A stretch of 64,000 nucleotides of DNA, from contig CP046147.1 in assembly GCA_029593915.1 (NCBI GenBank), positions 930,001 to 994,000 of the forward strand, in the 5' to 3' direction. Position 1 is the stretch's first letter; the number at the start of each line of letters is the position of its first letter. Both the position numbers and the translations under genes were made by a program. The notes under the pieces were generated by a model. The model made no database searches, was not told the origin of the DNA, and saw only the letters and a program-made list of their open reading frames with translations. Origin of the DNA: Candidatus Lucifugimonas marina. Its GTDB lineage: Bacteria; Chloroflexota; Dehalococcoidia; Lucifugimonadales; Lucifugimonadaceae. Positions 1 to 8,727 of the stretch are shown piece after piece.

Positions 1-1714
1 CTACGTCTGGTGCGAGAGAAGCGGCTTGTTCTAGCCGTTTGATAGCTTCGTCGGCTTCGACAACGGTTGTGCGGTACTGGAACGATGCCATCTGATTAGC
101 TATCAGGTAGCTAGCCCCTCGATCCCATGCGAGAACGACAGATGCGATCACGATAACAGCCACAGCTGAATAGGTGCTGTACTGGACCAATAATGATGTT
201 TTCGCCGGGATGGCGCGAGGAGATGGTGTACTCATCAGCAGGCTGGCTAATCCACCGACAAGAAGCCAGAACACGAGAGTGTCTCCCGGTGTTGGAGATC
301 CGAACAGCTGCTCGGTAAACCTTCCTGCAAGAGCGGACGCGATAAGGATAGGTATCCATGGTGTTTGTTCACTGTTTGTAGCAAGTGAGCGGCGGATTGA
401 TAGAACTGAGGCGCAGGCGATCGAAACCCACAGACTTATCCAAGCGAGGAATCCGAGGAATCCCTGTTCGAACAGGCGATTAATCGGGTCGTTATGCGCA
501 GCGGTTAGTCGTCTCGTGAAGGTCTTGCTATCTGAGAAATATGTGCCGGCATAACGGAACATATCGGTTCCGTAACCAAAAAGTAGGCGGACGACTTTTG
601 GTGCGTCATTTGTGTGGGGTACAGGAGCGCGATCAGTTGATGTTTCTGTCGCCATTTTCCAGTAGCTAAGTCGAATGCCGAGTGTGCTGGTTCGACCGAT
701 ATCGCCTAGAGCACTTGAGACCGGCGAGTTTTCTTCAGAGTCAGTTGAATCGCTTGCCACAACCGGTTCCGGTGGGGTTGGGTCAATGAAGGTAACAGTG
801 AGCGCGCCGATTAGGGCGAAGACTGAAATTATCGAGATTGGAAGCGCACTTTTACGAAGATGCCCGGTGCTTGCCAAAAGGATGACTGCAGATAGGCCAG
901 CCGTTGCAGCACCTACCCAAGGTCCTCTACTTGCCGTGGCTATGAGACTGACAGCCAATACGAAAGATGTTGCCGCAATGCCTGCTATCCACCAGTTCTG
1001 AGACTCTTTTGAAGACTTTTGATACTGGACGATCAACATTCCGAGGGTGATAGGAGCCAGAAGTATCAGCATCGACCCGAAGAATATTGGGTTACCGTTT
1101 GTGCCAGTGAGTTTTGACTTGTGAGTCGATGAAATATCGAGTGGTGACCAACCTAGAAACTGGAATAAACCTACTAGTGCAGCGAGGACTCCGGTCACCG
1201 CAAGAGTCTTCCAAAGAAGTGATTTGTCGTGGAGTTCTCTGAGAGAGATAAACGCACTCAGAGACAGGATCACATACATAAGGAAAGTGAACTCACCGGC
1301 TTCAAACCCAGCCGGAGATCTACCCCACCAACTGCTGTGAGGAATGATCGACAGGATTGTGGATATGGTCGAAACGGCTGTTACGGCGGCGATCGAGCCA
1401 AGGATGGCGAGTACAGGGCGATTGGCTCTGATTGACCTCAACGCTTCGGCAAATCGGTTGTTCTCGGTTGCCGTGAACGCCAGTGCGAGACGAGAAACTA
1501 TAATTCCACCCTGTAGGGTTCCGAGCATTCTTAATAATGTCGTCTTTGGAGTCGATGTGATGTCGACAAAGTTACTCTCAGGCAGCACAACGAGTGGCAC
1601 CAATACCGCGGCCATCATAAGAATGACGAGTTGTACTTTCGACAAGATTTGATCGAATCTGACCAGATCGAAATTTGTTGTCGATGTGTTTTTTCTATGC
1701 CGAGGGCGAACCAA
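1..1714 (-). CDS. O-antigen ligase-like membrane protein with C-terminal TPR, partial
   Basis: The minus strand is open without a stop from a TTG at 1714 to the left edge, giving 571 codons with the C-terminus outside the window. The protein begins with a basic segment, then a first membrane span at about residues 27-46, and continues with many hydrophobic spans. A Wzy_C/O-antigen-ligase type stretch (AAHNDPINRLFEQG) lies near residue 405. The end reads EADEAIKRLEQAASLAPD, which looks like a TPR helix pair. The family joins or polymerises undecaprenyl-linked glycans at the outer face of the membrane. It resembles the frameshifted gene at 60064-62345 in architecture. The TTG start is chosen because an in-frame TGA lies some 20 codons upstream; the ribosome site (AAAGAG) is weak. 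Confidence 0.8.
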   Translation of the reverse strand, partial: MVRPRHRKNTSTTNFDLVRFDQILSKVQLVILMMAAVLVPLVVLPESNFVDITSTPKTTLLRMLGTLQGGIIVSRLALAFTATENNRFAEALRSIRANRPVLAILGSIAAVTAVSTISTILSIIPHSSWWGRSPAGFEAGEFTFLMYVILSLSAFISLRELHDKSLLWKTLAVTGVLAALVGLFQFLGWSPLDISSTHKSKLTGTNGNPIFFGSMLILLAPITLGMLIVQYQKSSKESQNWWIAGIAATSFVLAVSLIATASRGPWVGAATAGLSAVILLASTGHLRKSALPISIISVFALIGALTVTFIDPTPPEPVVASDSTDSEENSPVSSALGDIGRTSTLGIRLSYWKMATETSTDRAPVPHTNDAPKVVRLLFGYGTDMFRYAGTYFSDSKTFTRRLTAAHNDPINRLFEQGFLGFLAWISLWVSIACASVLSIRRSLATNSEQTPWIPILIASALAGRFTEQLFGSPTPGDTLVFWLLVGGLASLLMSTPSPRAIPAKTSLLVQYSTYSAVAVIVIASVVLAWDRGASYLIANQMASFQYRTTVVEADEAIKRLEQAASLAPDV

Positions 1715-1929
1715 GTGTTGACTCTTTGCTAATGAGGGTGGGGCAGCGCCCCGAAATACGTGCTGGGGACGATTGTCTCAATTATTGAGGGAGTGGTGCT
1801 TGTTTAGATCGAGACTCGTTCTGGCAGTTTCGAGGGTGGCTGTGTGATCAAAGGTGAGGGGAATATGGCAGACTCGGTACACGATCTGTATGTGATTTTG
1901 GTCGTTCAGGCTCCTAGTGAACGTGAGTA

Positions 1930-2439
1930 GTGAAATTGGCTTCTAGAAAATCGAGTGGAACCGAACTGTCGAGCATCAAGGCTATTGCGTTTGATTTTGA
2001 TGGAGTGTTTACCGACAACCGTGTGTACGTGATGCAAAACGGCGAAGAAGCAGTCGTCTGTGATCGTTCAGATGGTATGGGGATTTCGATGTTGCGCAAT
2101 GCAGTGGTGCCAATGGTGATCATAAGCACTGAGAAGAATCCTGTAGTTGCTGCTCGCGGTGCGAAGCTTCAGCTTGAAGTCTTGCAAGGGATCGACGACA
2201 AGCTCCCAACGCTAAAGAAATGGGCGGACGATCAAGGATTCGCCCTTGCCGATATCGCGTTTGTTGGCAACGATATCAATGATGTTGAGTGCCTAAACGG
2301 CGCAGGTTTGGGAGTTGTTGTAGCCGACGCTTATCCCGTCGCCGCAGAAGCGGCAAATATGCAGCTGACTCGAAATGGTGGACGTGGCGCTGTACGTGAA
2401 TTCGCCGATCTATTACTTGCCGCCAGAGCTACCGACTAG
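1930..2439 (+). CDS. KdsC-like HAD phosphatase (sugar-acid 8/9-phosphate phosphatase)
   Basis: A 169-residue HAD-superfamily protein. The catalytic motif FDFDGVFTD is at residues 21-29 (nucleophile D22, acid/base D24), and VGNDINDVECL near residue 117 is the metal-binding motif. Size and motifs match the cap-less KdsC group, which removes phosphate from KDO 8-phosphate or from nonulosonic acid 9-phosphates. The next gene, convergent and overlapping by 4 nt, is NeuB, so a role in a sialic-acid-like pathway is more likely than KDO synthesis; in some bacteria this domain is fused to the CMP-sialate synthetase. GTG start. Confidence 0.85.
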   Translation: MKLASRKSSGTELSSIKAIAFDFDGVFTDNRVYVMQNGEEAVVCDRSDGMGISMLRNAVVPMVIISTEKNPVVAARGAKLQLEVLQGIDDKLPTLKKWADDQGFALADIAFVGNDINDVECLNGAGLGVVVADAYPVAAEAANMQLTRNGGRGAVREFADLLLAARATD

Positions 2440-3305
2440 TTACCGCGAAGCTTGGCGATGATAGGCAGTTCGCTGTCGTAGACTTTCTTAACGCCATCAC
2501 CCATTGCGCTTTCGATCATACGGATGTCACGAGCCAGCCGGGTCATTCCCTGTGGTTCGACCGATGCAGCGTGATCGCTTCCCCACATTGCTCTGCTGAG
2601 AGTTATATGGCGTTCTATAAACGTGGCGCCCATTGCAACAGCGGCTATCGTTGTCGACAGTCCGGTCTCATGCCCTGAGTAACCGATAGGGCAGTCGAAT
2701 TCTTCTGCCAGCGTGTAGAGCATGTTGAGGTTGAGTTCTTCATAGGCTGCGGGGTAGCTACTAGTGCAGTGCGCAAGCATGAAATTATCGGAATCGAGAA
2801 TTTCGATAGCGTGTCGAATTTCTTCCATGGTGGACATACCTGTCGACATGAGAACGGGGCGACCGGTTGAGGCGATTTTCTTTAAGAGATCATCGTTGGT
2901 CACCAGAGCGGATGCAATTTTGTGGAACGGAATGTCGAATTCTTCCATGAAGTCGACAGATGGCTCGTCCCAGCATGAGGCTGTCCAAGCGATATTTTTG
3001 CTCTTGGCGTATGCGTCAATAGCCTTAAATTCATCGATACCTAATTCGGTTTTTTCTCGGTAGTCGATATAAGTCATCACACCCCAGGGAGTGTCGCGCT
3101 CAACGTCCCATTGGTCGCGGGGTACACAGATGCGGGGTGTTCGTTTCTGGAATTTGACCGCATCGAATTTGGCATCTACTGCGGCATCGATCAGCTTGAA
3201 GACATTTTCAACGTCACCGTTGTGATTAATGCCGATTTCGCCAATTAGGTAACAGGGATTGCCTTTTCCTACTGGTTTTCCGGCGATGTTGACGATGGGT
3301 TTCAA
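2436..3305 (-). CDS. neuB: NeuB-family N-acetylneuraminate (nonulosonate) synthase
   Basis: A 289-residue TIM-barrel protein with NeuB hallmarks: EIGINHNGD at 23-31, VKFQK near 50, HCTSSYPA, GYSGHE and FIERHITL. NeuB enzymes condense phosphoenolpyruvate with an N-acetylhexosamine or its 6-phosphate to form a nine-carbon acid. Canonical NeuB is about 340-350 residues because of a C-terminal SAF (antifreeze-like) domain; this protein stops right after the barrel, so that domain is absent. TTG start (the first codons read TTG AAA CCC) with AGGA about 10 nt upstream. The exact product sugar (neuraminic, legionaminic or other) cannot be read from sequence. Confidence 0.88.
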   Translation of the reverse strand: MKPIVNIAGKPVGKGNPCYLIGEIGINHNGDVENVFKLIDAAVDAKFDAVKFQKRTPRICVPRDQWDVERDTPWGVMTYIDYREKTELGIDEFKAIDAYAKSKNIAWTASCWDEPSVDFMEEFDIPFHKIASALVTNDDLLKKIASTGRPVLMSTGMSTMEEIRHAIEILDSDNFMLAHCTSSYPAAYEELNLNMLYTLAEEFDCPIGYSGHETGLSTTIAAVAMGATFIERHITLSRAMWGSDHAASVEPQGMTRLARDIRMIESAMGDGVKKVYDSELPIIAKLRGN

Positions 3306-3449
3306 ATTCTTGATTCCTGAAGGTGCCCAATTATTGGTTGGACTGGAGCGTGTGACCTGAATAGGCTACTCCACAGACGACGTATCTGTTCTGTGAAAGC
3401 GCTGACGAGATTTATCGTTTTATGAAGTAGAAAACTAATGCACGCATCG

Positions 3450-4556
3450 CTACCAGCCAAATCTGGTTAGCTGATCACAGACGTGATCTACATCGGTGTC
3501 GTCCAGCTCCGGGTACATAGGGAGCGAGAGGGCTTCTCGTGAAAGCCGGTCAGCTTCTGGGAAGCTGCTTTCAGTGTTCAAGTACTCTGCGAACATTGGC
3601 TCTCTGTGCAGCGGTGATGCGTAGTGAATCATTGTTCCTACCCCGGCAGCCGCTAAATGCTTTTTGAGTCTGTCTCGATCAGCGCCCGCAGTTAGAACGT
3701 ATTTGTGGAATACGTGACGAGCTTCTGGCAGCTCTAGTGGAGGCGTTGCTGAAGATATTTCATCGAGTACAGCGGTGTAGCGACGAGCTATCTGCTGTCG
3801 CCGTTCAGTCCATTCGTCGAGGTGCTCGAGTTTGAACCCAACGATTGCGGCTTGGATCGACGCTAGCTGAGAGTTGTATCCCAATTCTTGATATGAGCGG
3901 GATTTGTCTCGACCGTGATATCTGAGCCGTTTGATTCGTTCTGCAGCAGCGGAGTTGTTAGTGACAATTGCACCACCGCTTCCGAATGCGCCAGCAACTT
4001 TCATGGGGTCGAAACTGAGGGATGCCGCGAAGGATTGCGCACCGGGAGCTGAGCCGTTGTAGGTTGCGCCTATGCCCTGGGCAGCGTCTTCGATGAGCAC
4101 GATACCGTTCGCACGGCAGGCATCGGCCAACGGCGTGATATCGAACAATTGCCCGTAGAGATGAGCAGCGACAACAGCCTGCACTGATCCGCTGTTCACG
4201 AGGTCGATAAGCTGAGAGACGTCAGGTTGAAAATTGTCGCCAGTGTCAACGAATACTGGCTTAGCACCGGCGCGAATCACAGGTGAAGCGGTGGCGACGA
4301 ATGTCATCGCTGGAACGGCTACTGCGTCGCCAGACTTTATTCCAGCAGCTATCAACGCGAAGAAGAGGGCATCGGTTGCCGAACCGACCGCCACTGCTTC
4401 CGTTGTGCCCATCAGATCGCATAGCTGATTCTCGAGATTTGCGACTTCGGGACCTTGCAATACTCGACCATGTGAAAACACCTGTTCGCACAAAGCCATG
4501 ATGGCGTCTTTGTGTTGTTCGAACTGGCGGTCGAGCCGCATAAACGGAATGTTCAT
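3450..4556 (-). CDS. DegT/DnrJ/EryC1/StrS family sugar aminotransferase
   Basis: A 368-residue fold-type I PLP enzyme. The likely PLP lysine sits in SFDPMKVAGAFGSGGA near residue 186, and the family's acidic pyridine-nitrogen partner is in LIEDAAQGIG. The C-terminal region has the usual HVFHKYVL segment. The family transfers an amino group from glutamate to a keto sugar nucleotide. It lies between neuB and an epimerase gene on the same strand, 21 nt after the epimerase stop, so it probably makes an amino sugar for the same glycan. Confidence 0.9.
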   Translation of the reverse strand: MNIPFMRLDRQFEQHKDAIMALCEQVFSHGRVLQGPEVANLENQLCDLMGTTEAVAVGSATDALFFALIAAGIKSGDAVAVPAMTFVATASPVIRAGAKPVFVDTGDNFQPDVSQLIDLVNSGSVQAVVAAHLYGQLFDITPLADACRANGIVLIEDAAQGIGATYNGSAPGAQSFAASLSFDPMKVAGAFGSGGAIVTNNSAAAERIKRLRYHGRDKSRSYQELGYNSQLASIQAAIVGFKLEHLDEWTERRQQIARRYTAVLDEISSATPPLELPEARHVFHKYVLTAGADRDRLKKHLAAAGVGTMIHYASPLHREPMFAEYLNTESSFPEADRLSREALSLPMYPELDDTDVDHVCDQLTRFGW

Positions 4557-4577
4557 TGTCTGATGTAGAGGCGTTGG

Positions 4578-5543
4578 CTAAATCGGGTTGTGACGAAGGT
4601 GTTCGATGTAAGCAGGTAGGGCTCTTTCGAGTCCGTATTGCGGCTCGAATCCGAGTAAATCACGTGCTTTGGTAACGTCGAGTGTTCCCCGGTTCGGGAT
4701 GTGAGCGGGAACTTCACCGTACTCGACTTCTACATCACCTATTGTTTCGCTAATTATCGATACCGCTGTTGAGAGGGTTTCCGATTTGCCACGTGCGATG
4801 TTGAATGTTTCTCCGGCTGCAGCGTCGGTTGTTGCGATGCGGAAAATGCCGTTCGCTGTATCGTCTACGTAGGTGAAATCGAGCGCCATACTGCCGTCGC
4901 CGTCGATGCGGAGTGGTTGTCCGTTTAAGGCACGAGTAATGAATTTGTAGAGCACTCGTTGATTCGCATCGAAAGGTCCGTAGACGGCCGTTGGTCGAAC
5001 GGTTCGAACATCGATGCCGTAGCGTTTGCGATATCCGGCACTGATTATTTCGCCGGCGAGTTTTATCGACCCGTAAATGTCTTTGGGGTCTTTTGGCGCC
5101 TCTTCGGTGACACTGGGAGTTTTGAAATCTCCGTAGACCATGCTCGAGGATGTGTAGAGGACAGGACAGTTGTGGTCGAAGTCTCTGACTACCTCAAGGA
5201 TATTCACGGTGCTGGAGAGGATGGATTCGAAGGCTTCTTCGGTCTGTTCGATAGCAACGTTGGCGAGCGGGAGTGCTGCCATGTGCACGATGACATCAGG
5301 CTTGAAGCTGTTCAACGCTCGCCTGAGATAGTCCTTGTTCAGGGTGTCGCCGGTTACTAGAGAAATATCATCAGAGATATCGGCGAGCCGGGCAAGCAAG
5401 TTAATAGGCTTTGCTTTGGGGTCAGGGGCGACGTACTGCTTAAAGGAGTCGAATACGGTCACTTCATAATCGGCTGCGAGAAACTCTCGAACAACGCGAG
5501 ACCCGATAAATCCCGCGCCGCCTGTGATAAATGCTTTCTGCAT
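4578..5543 (-). CDS. NAD-dependent epimerase/dehydratase (extended SDR)
   Basis: A 321-residue extended short-chain dehydrogenase. The NAD-binding glycine motif GGAGFIGS is at 8-15, TSSS at 131-134, and the catalytic Y157-x3-K161 in YGSIK. HMAALP and the downstream VRPTAVYGPFD are typical of the UDP-glucose 4-epimerase-like group. It probably epimerises or dehydrates a nucleotide sugar. First gene of the minus-strand run epimerase-aminotransferase-neuB. ATG start with AGGA upstream. Confidence 0.88.
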   Translation of the reverse strand: MQKAFITGGAGFIGSRVVREFLAADYEVTVFDSFKQYVAPDPKAKPINLLARLADISDDISLVTGDTLNKDYLRRALNSFKPDVIVHMAALPLANVAIEQTEEAFESILSSTVNILEVVRDFDHNCPVLYTSSSMVYGDFKTPSVTEEAPKDPKDIYGSIKLAGEIISAGYRKRYGIDVRTVRPTAVYGPFDANQRVLYKFITRALNGQPLRIDGDGSMALDFTYVDDTANGIFRIATTDAAAGETFNIARGKSETLSTAVSIISETIGDVEVEYGEVPAHIPNRGTLDVTKARDLLGFEPQYGLERALPAYIEHLRHNPI

Positions 5544-5796
5544 CGAATCCTGACTTTTACTCTGTTGGTGGTGTCGGTGACATCGCTTAAATTATCCCAC
5601 CCACTGATTACCTGAATGATACTCATGTTGAATCAACGGGAGCGAGAACTGTGTGTACAGTGTTTCGGAAGTTTTTGCTTTTACACATTCGCTGAGTGAG
5701 TAACTAAATCCTCGGATTCGCCTTTTTGAATAAGACAAAGTTCGAGTTGACAGTTGAAGATCGTTCAGCAGGTATTGACGATTTATAGATTGCTAA

Positions 5797-6585
5797 ATGC
5801 GGGTTGATACAACCGGCTTGCCAACCGATAACTGGCATCATTTCTTGCGCCTTCGCGACCTTCGGCAGATCATCGATACTGAACGGCCAGATAGAGCTGC
5901 CCGTGTACTGGAGTTAGGCGCGGGCGACGGTGTTCAGACATCTGCGCTTCGCGAGTTGTTCGACAATGTGACGCCGACCGACCCTGCACCATTCGGTGAT
6001 GTTGCAGGAATGGTTGTCGCCGATGCTGCAAGTCTTCCATTTGAGGATGATTCGTTCGATCTGATTTTCTCTTCAAACGTCCTTGAACATGTTGAAGATC
6101 TCGATGCTGCGTTCGCTGAAATGAAGAGGGTATTGGCCCCGGGCGGAATGATGATTCACTCTATGCCGACTGGTACCTGGAAGATGATTCAAGTTGTAGG
6201 GCGACCGATTGCTTCGGCGGTGAAGATTTTCCGGAGATTGTTTCCGGGAGTTTCGAGAAATACCGGGAGGGTGAAGTTGGGCGGCTCGTTCGACGCTGAT
6301 TCTTCAGTGGCATCGACCCGATCATTGTTTCAGCGGATCGTTGGGTTAGTGATTCCCACTGTTCATGGTGTTTCGGGGAATCATTTCAGCGAGTTTGTTC
6401 GATTTCGTCCACGCTGGTGGAAACGGCGATTTGAGCGCGCTGATATTGATTGCTACAGAACGCAGCCGTTATTTCTTCATTCTCCTTACGATTTACTGCC
6501 GTACCGTTTTATGGGATTGCGGGATCGGTTTGGGCGCGCTGGATTCGCGTCGGTCGATGTATTTTGGCTGCGGGACAGGTCGTAA
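5797..6585 (+). CDS. class I SAM-dependent methyltransferase
   Basis: A 262-residue protein with motif I VLELGAGDGVQ near residues 38-48, then VADAASLPFEDDSFDLIFSSNVLEHVED and a post-motif ELKRVLAPGGMM-like segment. These are the signatures of Methyltransf_11-type enzymes. Divergent from the upstream epimerase across about 250 nt, and convergent with the RmlD-like gene 10 nt away. In this locus it may methylate a sugar or lipid carrier, but the substrate is unknown. Confidence 0.85.
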   Translation: MRVDTTGLPTDNWHHFLRLRDLRQIIDTERPDRAARVLELGAGDGVQTSALRELFDNVTPTDPAPFGDVAGMVVADAASLPFEDDSFDLIFSSNVLEHVEDLDAAFAEMKRVLAPGGMMIHSMPTGTWKMIQVVGRPIASAVKIFRRLFPGVSRNTGRVKLGGSFDADSSVASTRSLFQRIVGLVIPTVHGVSGNHFSEFVRFRPRWWKRRFERADIDCYRTQPLFLHSPYDLLPYRFMGLRDRFGRAGFASVDVFWLRDRS

Positions 6586-6595
6586 ACCTATTCCG

Positions 6596-7495
6596 CTATT
6601 GAAACGGATTAGGCTCGAGCGAGATTCGTTCGATACCTTCGGCCACACTTAGAATCTTTGTAGCGAGAATACTCGCCTGAAGATCTACGTTGAGCGACGT
6701 GTCGCGAGGACGATCAGCTTTTAGGCCGGCGTCGTTAACTGTGATCGGCTTGAGTAGCGACATATCGCAGTCGTGGGCTTCCATCACGAGTCGTGCGAAT
6801 TCGTATTTCGACATGCGCTCGCTGGATCCTAGATGTAGCAGCCCGGAGTGATCTGAATCAATTGCAGCATCGATAGCCGTTGCAAAATCGTGGACGCTGA
6901 TTGGCGAAAAGTAAGAATCGGTGAAACCCGGTACTTCGTTTCCGACCTGTGCACGAACGAGAACCCATTCAAGTAACGAGCGTGAACCTGACGGGCTATG
7001 TCCGTAGAAGTAGCTACGAATGATCATCGCATCGGGGTTTGAAGCCGCTACTAATTCTTCAGACCTTACTTTCCCTGCTGCGTAAGAGTTGAGCGGGCTT
7101 GGTTGATCAGACTCCGAATAGTTGCCGGTTTTGCCATCGAAGACGCTGTCGGAAGACGTGTAGACGAACTTAGCGTCTATATTCGATGATGTTTTGGCTA
7201 AGAATTCGCTTGCGTCTTCGTTGATCTTTTTAGCAAGTGCTGGATTTTTTTCGCACCACTCGACATTGGTAGCGGCGGCACAGTGGATGATGATGTCTGG
7301 CTGAATTTGGGCGATAGCTGCCAATACCGATTCTTGATCGGTGATGTCGATACGCTGCGGGATAACACCTGCAATATCGACTGGGTTAGATCCATACCAA
7401 CCAAAACACTTCGACTTCTGTGCGTAGTGGCGCGCCAGGTTGGCACCAAGCAATCCGCTTGCACCAGTGATCAGTATTGTTTGCTGTTCTGACAT
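6596..7495 (-). CDS. RmlD-like NAD(P)-dependent sugar reductase (SDR)
   Basis: A 299-residue protein with ITGASGLLGANL at 9-20, HCAAATNVEWCEKN, and the catalytic Y138-x3-K142 in SYAAGK. This pattern is that of dTDP-4-dehydrorhamnose reductase relatives, which reduce a 4-keto sugar. RmlA, B and C partners are not evident in the window, so a role in dTDP-rhamnose synthesis is not shown. It is transcribed divergently from the epimerase at 7720. Confidence 0.85.
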   Translation of the reverse strand: MSEQQTILITGASGLLGANLARHYAQKSKCFGWYGSNPVDIAGVIPQRIDITDQESVLAAIAQIQPDIIIHCAAATNVEWCEKNPALAKKINEDASEFLAKTSSNIDAKFVYTSSDSVFDGKTGNYSESDQPSPLNSYAAGKVRSEELVAASNPDAMIIRSYFYGHSPSGSRSLLEWVLVRAQVGNEVPGFTDSYFSPISVHDFATAIDAAIDSDHSGLLHLGSSERMSKYEFARLVMEAHDCDMSLLKPITVNDAGLKADRPRDTSLNVDLQASILATKILSVAEGIERISLEPNPFQ

Positions 7496-7719
7496 TCGTT
7501 TCGAATTAGAAGATGTATCGATTGTTTAGTGAACAACGATACTTTGATCCCATTACATAAGCACGCCAGCGGGTTCGAAGTATCTGGTTTTAACAAGGAA
7601 CAATGGTGTGCGTAACTTCTGAATACTGTTCAGCAATCGCACTGCTTACGCAATCCGTTTGTGGACTAAACTGATGATCGGATTTGTTTGAGTTCGAATG
7701 TGTTGATTGGAATTCTTGT

Positions 7720-8688
7720 TTGAAAATTGTCGTAACAGGTTGTGCAGGATTTATCGGTTCGCGGGTTTCGTCTTTGTTGACTGAAAACGGTCATGAGGTT
7801 CGTGGTCTCGACAATTTGAACGATGCGTACGATGTCCGAATGAAGGATTGGCGTGTCGAAAATATTTTGACACCCGGTGGGATTGACTGGGTAAATGGCG
7901 ATATTACTGACCGAGACCTCGTAATTGGACTGATCGAAGACTTCGAGCCTGATGCGGTAGTGAATCTTGCGGCTCGTGCAGGAGTTCGACAATCGATCGA
8001 TGATCCTTGGGTTTACTACGAAACGAACGTCACTGGCACGTTAAATTTACTGGAAGCCTGTAAGGATGCGGGAGTCACTCGATTCTTGTTGGCATCTACA
8101 TCAAGCGTTTATGGTAAGAACCAGATGCCGTTTTCTGAAGACGCAGTTATCGATTCGTTGTTATCGCCTTATGCAGCATCGAAGAAGGCAGCGGAAGACC
8201 TTTGCCGGCTGTACAACTATCTGTTCGATTTCGATGTAACCATTTTTAGATTCTTTACGGTCTACGGGCCATCAGGTCGACCTGATATGAGCGTGTTTCG
8301 ATTCATTCGCTGGATTGTTGAAGGCGATACCTTGCAATTGAATGGCGATGGCAAGCAGCAGCGAGATTTTACTCACGTTGATGATGTGGCTCGGGGTGTG
8401 GTTGCTGCTGTTGATAGGAAGCCAGGGATTGAGACTATTAATCTCGGTTCAGATAGTCCTGTTGAACTGAACGAAGTTATCGGTCAGATCGAATCGCTGA
8501 CCGGGAAGACGGCCAACATCGAAAATCATCCATTCCCCGATACTGACGTCATGGCGACCTGGGCGAATATTAGTCGAGCGAGAGAATTGTTGGATTGGGA
8601 GCCGCAGGTTGAATTGCGGCAGGGGATCGCTACGGCGGTCGATTGGTACATGGCGAATCGTGACTGGGCGAAGGATATTTCGCTGTAA
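7720..8688 (+). CDS. NAD-dependent nucleotide-sugar epimerase
   Basis: With a TTG start at 7720 the protein is 322 residues and begins LKIVVTGCAGFIGS, placing the first Rossmann strand at the N-terminus; an upstream in-frame start at 7684 would add 12 unlikely residues. Catalytic Y151-x3-K155 is in SPYAASK, and FFTVYGPSGRPDM is typical of UDP-glucuronate or UDP-GlcNAc 4-epimerases. The next gene is a UDP-sugar C6 dehydrogenase, so the pair may make an epimerised hexuronic acid, much as TviB/TviC do; that assignment is inference. Confidence 0.88.
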   Translation: MKIVVTGCAGFIGSRVSSLLTENGHEVRGLDNLNDAYDVRMKDWRVENILTPGGIDWVNGDITDRDLVIGLIEDFEPDAVVNLAARAGVRQSIDDPWVYYETNVTGTLNLLEACKDAGVTRFLLASTSSVYGKNQMPFSEDAVIDSLLSPYAASKKAAEDLCRLYNYLFDFDVTIFRFFTVYGPSGRPDMSVFRFIRWIVEGDTLQLNGDGKQQRDFTHVDDVARGVVAAVDRKPGIETINLGSDSPVELNEVIGQIESLTGKTANIENHPFPDTDVMATWANISRARELLDWEPQVELRQGIATAVDWYMANRDWAKDISL

Positions 8689-8727
8689 CAGTTGGGTCTG
8701 TAGTCTGGAAATTAGAGGGAACTGTTT

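Noticed and set aside
174..1652. Several plus-strand open frames (174-554, 675-1001, 1344-1652)
   Set aside because: They lie antisense to one continuous minus-strand membrane protein frame whose translation matches the O-antigen ligase family.
7560..7595. GGGTTCGAA resembling a tRNA T-loop
   Set aside because: Flanks do not form a T-stem or any cloverleaf.
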